Of a stretch of DNA of 10,878 nucleotides, positions 5,163 to 10,878 are shown piece after piece. Position 1 is the first letter of the stretch, and the number at the start of each line of letters is the position of its first letter. Below the pieces are notes generated by a model. That model was not told the DNA's origin, did no database searches, and was given only the letters and a program-made list of their open reading frames with translations. The stretch spans positions 1-10,878 of the forward strand of contig JBDSIM010000205.1 in assembly GCA_039917935.1 (NCBI GenBank). Reading direction: 5' to 3'. This DNA comes from Chryseosolibacter sp039917935 (GTDB lineage: Bacteria; Bacteroidota; Bacteroidia; Cytophagales; Cyclobacteriaceae). The translations under genes were made by a program, and so were the position numbers.

Positions 5163-8054
5163 TTACGCAGGTATTGAATCTTCTTTTTTAGCAAACTCTT
5201 CTATCGGTATACAGCTGCACATCAGGTTCCGGTCTCCGTAAGCGTTGTCAATCCTGCTGACAGCAGGCCAGAACTTCGATTCCTTAACGAATGGCAGCGG
5301 GTAGGCAGCTTTCTGCCTGCTGTAGGGACGCGTCCAGTCATCGGCTGTGATTACGGCGGCGGTGTGCGGTGCATGTTTAAGAACATTATTTTCTTTATCG
5401 GCTTTACCTTGCTCTACTTCCCGGATTTCATTTCTGATTTCGATCAGCGAGGAGCAAAAGCGGTCGAGCTCTTCAAGTGGTTCGCTTTCTGTCGGCTCAA
5501 TCATTAACGTGCCGGCTACTGGAAATGAAACGGTGGGCGCATGGAAACCATAGTCCATAAGACGTTTGGCAATATCCTCTACTTCAATTCCGGCTTTTTT
5601 GAAATCGCGGCAATCCACAATCATTTCGTGTGCACATCGGCCTTTGTTGCCAGCGTACAAAATTTTGTAATGGCCTTCTAATCTCACTTTAATATAATTG
5701 GCGTTGAGAATGGCGATCCGGGTCGCATTGGTTAACCCCTCGGCCCCCATCATGGCAATATAGGCGTATGGAATGGTCAATATGCTTGCGCTTCCCCATG
5801 GCGCTGAGGATACTGCGTGGATAGCTTCCTGCCCTCCGGTTTTAATAATCGCATGACCTGGGAGAAAAGCTTTCAGCTTGTCGTTCACGCAAATCGGGCC
5901 CATACCTGGTCCACCACCACCGTGAGGGATGCAAAACGTTTTGTGTAAATTCAGATGGCACACATCGGCACCGATATTGGCGGGAGAAGTTAAACCGACC
6001 TGCGCATTCATATTGGCCCCGTCCATGTAGACCAATCCGCCGTTCTGGTGGATGACTTCACAAATTTCAGTGATGGAATCTTCAAAGACACCATGGGTTG
6101 AAGGGTAGGTTACCATCAGGCATGAAAGTCTCTCTTTATACTGATCGGCTTTTGCTTTCAGGTCAGCTACATCGATTTTCCCTTCTTCGTCGGATTTTAC
6201 CACAACCACTTCCATGCCGGCCATTACAGCACTGGCAGGGTTGGTGCCGTGCGCGGAAGCTGGTATCAGAGCGATATTGCGATGAGCCGCATGGTTGCTT
6301 TTATGAAAAGCGCGGATTACCATAAGACCCGCATATTCGCCTTGTGCGCCACTGTTTGGTTGCAGTGAAACTCCCGTAAATCCGGTAATTTCCTTCAGCC
6401 AGTTTTCCAGGTTGCTGGTAAGTATTTGATATCCCTCAGTCTGATTGGCGGGAGCAAAGGGATGAATATTTCCAAACTCTGGCCACGTAACCGGAATCAT
6501 TTCCGTAGTGGCGTTCAGCTTCATGGTACACGAACCCAGGGCGATCATGGAATGAACCATGGAGAGATCTTTGTTTTCCAGACGTTTAATGTAGCGAAGC
6601 ATCTCATGTTCCGAATGATGCGTATTGAAGACGGGGTGCATCAGGTATGCAGAATTCCTGATCAGCGATGAATGCCACCCGCTTTTTTGACCGTTGGATG
6701 AAAATTCTATGCTTTTTTTATTTAGCGCGGCAGCAAATATTTCCAGGATAACCTTTACATCTTCTGATGTGGTCGTTTCATCTAGTGAAATACCGACGAA
6801 GGCACCCCCTAAATATCGGAAATTAACCTCCCGTTTAATAGCTTCCTTTTCAATGGATGGTATATCCTTTACCTCAATTTTTAAGGTGTCGAAATAATGT
6901 TCATTTAACTGCTTAATGCCAAGGGATTTTAATCCGGCGTCCAGGGCAAGCGTTAGACCATGAATCCGGCCTGCAATTTTCCGGAGGCCCTCCGGACCAT
7001 GATACACGGAATACATTCCGGCCATGACCGACAACAATACTTGCGCGGTGCAGATATTGGAGGTAGCTTTTTCCCTTCTGATGTGTTGCTCCCGGGTCTG
7101 CAATGCCATGCGGTAGCCTGGATTGCCGGAGGTATCAATGGAGGCACCGATGATCCTGCCCGGCATTTGTCTTTTAAATTCTTCTTTTGTGGAAAAAAAA
7201 GCGGCATGAGGGCCGCCAAATCCCATCGGCACACCAAAACGCTGCGAAGAACCCAGGGCTACATCGGCTCCCATCTCTCCCGGGGATTTGATCAGCAATA
7301 AGCTCATGAGATCAGCTGCCATCACAACAAACAAACCTTTCTCGTGCGCGGATTGAATGAAGGATGAGTAGTCTTTTACAGCGCCATTATTGTCGGGGTT
7401 TTGAATCATGACCGCGAAAAAATCAGCATCGGCAAGGGTTAGTTTTTTCAGATCGCCAATGACAAGTTCAACGCCAATTGGAGCTGACCTTGTTTTTAGT
7501 ACATCAATGGTTTGAGGGAAAACATTTTCATCCACAAAAAATTTGTGCGCTTTGTTTTTGGAAGCTTTGCGCGAGGCGTGAAATAAATGCATGGACTCGG
7601 CAGCCGCAGTGGCTTCATCCAATAATGAGGCATTCGCAATCTGCATACCTGTTAAGTCAATTACCATCGTTTGGTAATTGATGAGTGCCTCTAACCTCCC
7701 CTGGGCGATCTCCGCCTGATAAGGTGTATAGGCAGTATACCATCCAGGGTTTTCCAATATGTTCCTGAGGATGACGGGCGGTGTAATCGTATTGTAATAA
7801 CCAGTGCCAATAAAAGATTTGAACAACTTATTTTTAGATGCCAGCGCACGGAAATGTTTTAAGAACTCAAATTCCGATTGCGCTTTGGGCAAATCAAGCG
7901 GATTTTTGAGCCGGATCTTTGATGGAATTGTTTCCGCAATAAGGTCATCAATGGAATTGGCCTTGATAACCTTCAACATTTCTTTAATCTGCTGAGGGTC
8001 TGGGCCTATATGCCTGGATTCAAATTTTTCTACGTATTGTGAATTTATATTCAT
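5163..8054 (-). CDS. gcvP: Glycine dehydrogenase (decarboxylating), P-protein of the glycine cleavage system
   Basis: This cytoplasmic PLP enzyme decarboxylates glycine and passes the aminomethyl group to the lipoyl arm of the H-protein. The protein is 963 residues long, the normal size for the single-chain form with fused N- and C-terminal halves (about 1-445 and 450-963). The N-terminus has RHIGPD (14-19) and YTPYQAEIAQGRLEAL (109-124). The second half has GSCTMKLNATTEMIPVTW (507-524) and the PLP-lysine motif HLNLHKTFCIPHGGGGPG (700-717), with K705 the predicted Schiff-base lysine. All the active-site landmarks I can recognise are intact. gcvT and gcvH are not nearby. The 5' region contains a possible microprotein ORF and no glycine-riboswitch-like structure that I can recognise. 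The ATG at 8054 gives the family-typical short lead before FESRHIGPD. Confidence 0.97.
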   Translation of the reverse strand: MNINSQYVEKFESRHIGPDPQQIKEMLKVIKANSIDDLIAETIPSKIRLKNPLDLPKAQSEFEFLKHFRALASKNKLFKSFIGTGYYNTITPPVILRNILENPGWYTAYTPYQAEIAQGRLEALINYQTMVIDLTGMQIANASLLDEATAAAESMHLFHASRKASKNKAHKFFVDENVFPQTIDVLKTRSAPIGVELVIGDLKKLTLADADFFAVMIQNPDNNGAVKDYSSFIQSAHEKGLFVVMAADLMSLLLIKSPGEMGADVALGSSQRFGVPMGFGGPHAAFFSTKEEFKRQMPGRIIGASIDTSGNPGYRMALQTREQHIRREKATSNICTAQVLLSVMAGMYSVYHGPEGLRKIAGRIHGLTLALDAGLKSLGIKQLNEHYFDTLKIEVKDIPSIEKEAIKREVNFRYLGGAFVGISLDETTTSEDVKVILEIFAAALNKKSIEFSSNGQKSGWHSSLIRNSAYLMHPVFNTHHSEHEMLRYIKRLENKDLSMVHSMIALGSCTMKLNATTEMIPVTWPEFGNIHPFAPANQTEGYQILTSNLENWLKEITGFTGVSLQPNSGAQGEYAGLMVIRAFHKSNHAAHRNIALIPASAHGTNPASAVMAGMEVVVVKSDEEGKIDVADLKAKADQYKERLSCLMVTYPSTHGVFEDSITEICEVIHQNGGLVYMDGANMNAQVGLTSPANIGADVCHLNLHKTFCIPHGGGGPGMGPICVNDKLKAFLPGHAIIKTGGQEAIHAVSSAPWGSASILTIPYAYIAMMGAEGLTNATRIAILNANYIKVRLEGHYKILYAGNKGRCAHEMIVDCRDFKKAGIEVEDIAKRLMDYGFHAPTVSFPVAGTLMIEPTESEPLEELDRFCSSLIEIRNEIREVEQGKADKENNVLKHAPHTAAVITADDWTRPYSRQKAAYPLPFVKESKFWPAVSRIDNAYGDRNLMCSCIPIEEFAKKEDSIPA

Positions 8055-8097
8055 TGATTGAAATTAGTCGTCATGCTAAAAACTTGTCTATCGCAGG

Positions 8098-8127
8098 AGC
8101 CCTGATGTTTCCCTGAAGCTTAGGGCT
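8098..8127. promoter_or_regulatory. Inverted repeat in the gcvP leader
   Basis: AGCCCT (8098-8103) pairs with AGGGCT (8122-8127). An internal CCCT at 8111-8114 could compete for the right arm, giving alternative small hairpins. It lies 44-73 bases upstream of the gcvP start and downstream of the 32-codon ORF. In the gcvP direction no T-tract follows directly, so a terminator function is weak. The remainder of 8055-8185 shows nothing else I can name. Confidence 0.25.
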
Positions 8128-8185
8128 TAATTTTGTTTTGCTATACTGTATCGGGCTTCCGGAAATGCTTTTACGGTAGATGATC

Positions 8186-8284
8186 TCATTCAGCCCACGA
8201 TCTGGTCACTATCGCAAAGGTAATGCAGATAACACAAATTATCAGGGGAAAGGTTAATCGGGCAAAATGTTTTTCTTGCTCCAT
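8186..8284 (-). CDS. Possible 32-residue single-pass membrane microprotein
   Basis: An ATG-to-TGA frame encodes MEQEKHFARL, then a hydrophobic stretch from about residue 11 to 27 (TFPLIICVICITFAIVT), and ends RSWAE. The pattern of charged N-terminus, one transmembrane helix containing two cysteines and a short charged tail is typical of real membrane microproteins and less usual for random frames. It is on the same strand as gcvP and ends 131 bases before it, so it could share a transcript. I know of no family for it. A chance ORF of 32 codons is easily possible, so this is a candidate only. Confidence 0.4.
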   Translation of the reverse strand: MEQEKHFARLTFPLIICVICITFAIVTRSWAE

Positions 8285-8312
8285 AATTATTTTTGCTATC
8301 GTGAACCGTTTA

Positions 8313-8343
8313 TTTAAAATAGTGGTAAAGTAAATTAGTTTTG
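8313..8343 (+). promoter_or_regulatory. Candidate promoter for the M28 peptidase
   Basis: TAGTTTTG (8336-8343) is an exact match to the Bacteroidota -7 element TAnnTTTG. A TTTA (8313-8316) is a 3/4 match to the -33 TTTG at the preferred 19-base spacing. Transcription would begin near 8350, leaving about 50 bases before the ATG at 8400 or about 17 before the alternative ATG at 8367. Confidence 0.5.
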
Positions 8344-8399
8344 AGTGTGCATTTACTTTTTAAAAGATGATCCCGGCACAGGTCTACAGAATTAGAGAC

Positions 8400-9896
8400 A
8401 TGAAAATAAGGCATTTTGCAATTTTAGGCCTCCTTGCTGGCACTTTAGGGCTTCGCGCGCAGGACAAAATGGTTCAGCGTTATGGTGAACTCATTACCCA
8501 GGACGATCTGAAGGAAAACTTATCGATATTGGCCTCCGATGCCCTGGAAGGCAGGGAAACAGGAACACGGGGTCAAAAAATGGCCGCTTCCTTTATCCGT
8601 TACCATTTTCAAGCATTAGGGTTAAAGGGTCCTGTCAATGAGAGCTTTTACCAACCTCTAAATTTATATAAGAATATTCCAGGAGAAAGCTACCTCACCG
8701 CAGGGAATGCCCGATTTCAAAATTTTGAGCAAATAGTTTATTTGGGTAAGGATAATTCGGGGGGTGAAGTCAGGGTATCGGTAGTTTTTGCAGGAAAGGG
8801 TCGTCCGGAAGATTTTCAACAATTGGATGTCGAAGGGCGAGGTGTATTGCTCATGACCGGACCTGAGGATGACTACCGTTCTGCGGTCTCAATAGCCCGC
8901 GTGAAGAAAGCAAAAATGATTTTTATACTGAACACTCAAAACTCCGCTGAGTTCAAAGGTTACGCCCGTCAATTCGAATCCTATTTGTCTGACGAGCGAC
9001 CCGCGCTCAAGAAAGAAGAACTTTCCACTAAAAGTACCGGGATGTTTTTCATTGCCACAGAAGTTGCCGAAAAGATTTTTAGTACTTCGTTGGATAAGTT
9101 ATCCGTTGCCGCGGGCTCAAAGTCCGCGCTAAAAAAATTCAAGCCGGGCTCCGTTACTTATAAAACTTCGGTAGAAACGAAAATTATTGAAACCGAAAAC
9201 GTATTGGGTTTTCTGGAAGGATCGGATAAAAAAGACGAAGTGATTGTGATCACTGCTCACTATGATCATATTGGAAAAAAAACTCAAGGCCAGGGGGATC
9301 TCATCAATAACGGCGCGGATGATGATGGTTCCGGCACGGTGGCAGTGATGCAGCTTGCCAAAGTTTTTGCTATCGCCAAAAAAGAAGGAAAGGGACCGCG
9401 AAGAAGTATACTTTTTATGACCGTGACAGGGGAGGAAAGTGGCTTGCTGGGATCGGAGTATTATACTGACCATCCGGTTTTTCCCCTTGCCAAAACGGTT
9501 GTCAATCTGAATATGGATATGATCGGAAGACGCGATGAACAACACCAGGATAGTGACCCTTATGTTTATGTAATCGGAGCTGACAAACTATCCACTACCC
9601 TGAATCAGGTTAGTGAATCCATGAATAAAAAATATACAAACCTGTTATTTGATTACACCTATAACGACAAGGATCATCCCGCCATGTTATATTACCGTTC
9701 TGATCATTGGAATTTTGCTCAGAAAAATATTCCCATAATTTTTTATTTCGACGGGATCCATGAAGACTATCATCTTCCCAGTGATGAAGTTGAAAAAATT
9801 GAATTTGATCTTTTGGCAAAGCGTGCCCAATGTGTATTCTATACCGCCTGGGAGATTGCCAATCGCGAAGAAAGGCTGATGCCTGATGCAAAATAG
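8400..9896 (+). CDS. Secreted M28-family zinc metallopeptidase
   Basis: This is a co-catalytic two-zinc peptidase, probably an exported aminopeptidase. From the ATG at 8400 it has 498 residues. It begins MKIRHFAIL, followed by a hydrophobic stretch and likely cleavage near residues 19-20 (LRA|QDK), a signal peptide for periplasmic or outer export. An in-frame ATG at 8367 would add 11 residues before that signal, so the later start is preferred. In 498-residue numbering the zinc ligands and base are H287 (TAHYDHIG), D307 (NNGADDDGSG), E345-E346 (TGEESGLLGS), D373 (NMDMIGR) and H458 (DYHLPSDE). The segment between about 95 and 250 fits a PA-like insert before the catalytic domain. No C-terminal sorting domain is present. 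The gene is transcribed alone and ends in a strong terminator. Substrate preference cannot be read from the sequence. Confidence 0.92.
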   Translation: MKIRHFAILGLLAGTLGLRAQDKMVQRYGELITQDDLKENLSILASDALEGRETGTRGQKMAASFIRYHFQALGLKGPVNESFYQPLNLYKNIPGESYLTAGNARFQNFEQIVYLGKDNSGGEVRVSVVFAGKGRPEDFQQLDVEGRGVLLMTGPEDDYRSAVSIARVKKAKMIFILNTQNSAEFKGYARQFESYLSDERPALKKEELSTKSTGMFFIATEVAEKIFSTSLDKLSVAAGSKSALKKFKPGSVTYKTSVETKIIETENVLGFLEGSDKKDEVIVITAHYDHIGKKTQGQGDLINNGADDDGSGTVAVMQLAKVFAIAKKEGKGPRRSILFMTVTGEESGLLGSEYYTDHPVFPLAKTVVNLNMDMIGRRDEQHQDSDPYVYVIGADKLSTTLNQVSESMNKKYTNLLFDYTYNDKDHPAMLYYRSDHWNFAQKNIPIIFYFDGIHEDYHLPSDEVEKIEFDLLAKRAQCVFYTAWEIANREERLMPDAK

Positions 9897-9898
9897 CA

Positions 9899-9927
9899 AA
9901 AAAAAGCGAGTACTTCCCGCTTTTTTT
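9899..9927. terminator. Bidirectional intrinsic terminator after the M28 peptidase
   Basis: AAAAAAAGCG (9899-9908) pairs with CGCTTTTTTT (9918-9927) around a nine-base loop, beginning three bases after the stop codon. T-runs occur on both strands, so it can stop transcription from the peptidase and from the convergent lipoprotein genes. Confidence 0.85.
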
Positions 9928-9945
9928 ATTTGCTCGCACACCAGC

Positions 9946-10185
<240 letters not shown>

Positions 10186-10237
10186 TTTTGGACTTTAATG
10201 TTTTTATACTTTAATGAATTCTTCCGGTATCAAAACT

Positions 10238-10456
10238 TTATTGTTGCTTATTGTTAGAAACCGTATCCACATCACCCCCATGATCCATACCATGAGACGC
10301 AGTCGTATCCATTCGCATCTCGGTTGTGTCCGATTCAGCTGCATCATTTGAGTAATTGTCTTCTGTTTCGCTCTCGGTGCCTTCGCTGGATCGGTTGCTT
10401 CCATCGCCGCAGCTAAACGCCAGGACGCTCATAAAAATTAATATTAATTTTTTCAT
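10238..10456 (-). CDS. Small acidic lipoprotein with His/Met-containing tail, upstream copy of a tandem pair
   Basis: This is a 72-residue protein with an MKKLILI signal peptide and lipobox AFSC (lipidated C16), followed by a highly acidic Ser/Thr-rich mature part. It is paralogous to the 67-residue lipoprotein encoded immediately downstream. It differs in carrying EMRMDTTASHGMDHGGD near the C-terminus (46-62), where methionines and histidines are grouped. Such groups bind copper or silver in some periplasmic proteins, but that is only a suggestion here. No globular domain is apparent. The start is firm because the signal peptide begins exactly at this ATG. A possible structured leader lies at 10496-10574. 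Confidence 0.72.
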   Translation of the reverse strand: MKKLILIFMSVLAFSCGDGSNRSSEGTESETEDNYSNDAAESDTTEMRMDTTASHGMDHGGDVDTVSNNKQQ

Positions 10457-10495
10457 TTTTTCCTATTTAAGATTTTCGTTCCATTTAAAACTTAC

Positions 10496-10574
10496 CGGCA
10501 GTTACCCAGACAGTTGTAATAACCTTCGGAGTTAAATTATTGTGCCTGATAATTATTTGATTGTCAAACTGCCG
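10496..10574 (-). other. Nested inverted repeats upstream of the lipoprotein pair, possible structured leader
   Basis: CGGCAGTT (10496-10503) pairs perfectly with AACTGCCG (10567-10574), closing a 63-base interior. Within it AATTAT and ATAATT form a 6-bp hairpin with an 8-base loop, and short GACA/TGTC and AATAA/TTATT pairings can extend the outer stem. The block lies 40-118 bases upstream of the 72-residue lipoprotein start. The rest of 10457-10680 contains only very short frames. I do not recognise a known RNA family, and it could equally be a dispersed repeat. Confidence 0.35.
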
Positions 10575-10680
10575 CCTGGCATGACTGGTAAATTTTTCGT
10601 CGCACCTCCTGCAAGCGCGGCGTTACAATGAATTGGACAAATAAATGATTATTGCCGGTGGTAAGAAACGGCTGTTGAAA

Positions 10681-10878
10681 TTATGCGATCGGAACATTTA
10701 CATGCCGCTCCGCATGATAGGATGACCTAACAAGCGGACCTGATTCCACATATTTCAATCCCCGCTTCAAACCTTCTTCACGATACATTGAAAAAATTTC
10801 GGGATGAATAAATTCTATTACCTCATGATGGTGTTTGGTCGGTTGAAGGTATTGCCCAAGAGTCAGGATTAACAAACC
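10681..10878 (-). CDS. lipA: Lipoyl synthase, C-terminal fragment
   Basis: The last 65 residues of a gene that enters from the right edge. LipA is a radical-SAM enzyme that inserts two sulfur atoms into protein-bound octanoyl groups to make the lipoyl cofactor. The fragment contains ILTLGQYLQPTKHH (4-17), HPEIFSMYREEGLKRG (25-40) and VESGPLVRSSYHAE (44-57). The RSSY serine (S52/S53 region) is the conserved C-terminal ligand of the auxiliary iron-sulfur cluster and is intact. The radical-SAM CxxxCxxC motif is outside the window. The product would lipoylate the glycine-cleavage H-protein and the 2-oxoacid dehydrogenases, which links it functionally to gcvP. Confidence 0.93.
   Translation of the reverse strand, partial: GLLILTLGQYLQPTKHHHEVIEFIHPEIFSMYREEGLKRGLKYVESGPLVRSSYHAERHVNVPIA

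Noticed and set aside
6953..7301. Overlapping 94- and 113-codon frames inside gcvP
   Set aside because: Both lie wholly inside an intact 963-residue glycine dehydrogenase frame and have no family features.
8055..8185. Possible glycine riboswitch upstream of gcvP
   Set aside because: No tandem aptamer-like conserved core is visible, and only a small AGCCCT/AGGGCT inverted repeat is present in 131 bases.
8367..8399. Upstream ATG extending the M28 peptidase by 11 residues
   Set aside because: It would put a charged segment ahead of a standard signal peptide. The ATG at 8400 gives a normal signal peptide start.
9129..9545. A 138-codon minus-strand frame inside the M28 peptidase
   Set aside because: It is antisense to the well-supported catalytic domain with intact zinc ligands. 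The composition is that of a shadow frame.
10457..10680. Short minus-strand frames in the lipA-lipoprotein gap that look faintly protein-like
   Set aside because: The frames have no convincing start codons, overlap in different registers and coincide with the inverted repeat block. No family is recognised.

Overview
The window looks like ordinary chromosomal housekeeping DNA from a member of the Bacteroidota, most likely the Cytophagales. This rests on several things seen in the sequence: no Shine-Dalgarno-like stretch before most starts, two exact matches to the Bacteroidota -7 promoter element (TAnnTTTG), a remnant of the large FtsX/MacB-type permease family that is highly paralogous in Cytophagales, short LxxC lipoproteins, a secreted M28 peptidase, and intergenic regions filled with hairpins and AT-rich degenerate repeats. 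The lineage is an inference from these features, not from a database match.

Layout from left to right. (1) Positions 1-215 hold the 5' end of a minus-strand, Tat-exported Gfo/Idh/MocA-type oxidoreductase resembling GH109. (2) 335-1246, minus, is an M42-type metallo-aminopeptidase. (3) 1247-1687 has no gene but contains two patches of degenerate GAACTT/AAACTT repeat flanking a block of nested hairpins. (4) upp (uracil phosphoribosyltransferase) and a small four-helix membrane protein follow on the plus strand. (5) sdaA (serine dehydratase, alpha chain) converges on them from the minus strand. (6) 4092-4885 is a decayed FtsX-family permease with a large internal deletion and an in-frame TGA, followed by a cluster of three hairpins. 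(7) gcvP (glycine cleavage P-protein, 963 aa) is on the minus strand, with a possible 32-residue membrane microprotein just upstream. (8) A secreted M28 zinc peptidase is on the plus strand behind a recognisable promoter and ends in a strong bidirectional terminator. (9) Two tandem, related, acidic mini-lipoproteins are on the minus strand, and the 3' end of lipA runs off the right edge.

Metabolic connections. SdaA deaminates serine to pyruvate, GcvP starts glycine cleavage, and LipA makes the lipoyl cofactor that the glycine-cleavage H-protein needs. These share serine/glycine/one-carbon chemistry, but they are in separate transcription units and no operon joins them. GcvT, GcvH and the SdaA beta chain are not in the window.

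I found no CRISPR array, transposase, phage gene, tRNA, rRNA, toxin-antitoxin pair or defence system. The least explained parts are the intergenic structured elements (1329-1435, 4947-5031, 10496-10574), the GAACTT repeat patches, the 32-residue ORF and the tandem mini-lipoproteins. None of them can be called a new biological system from sequence alone.
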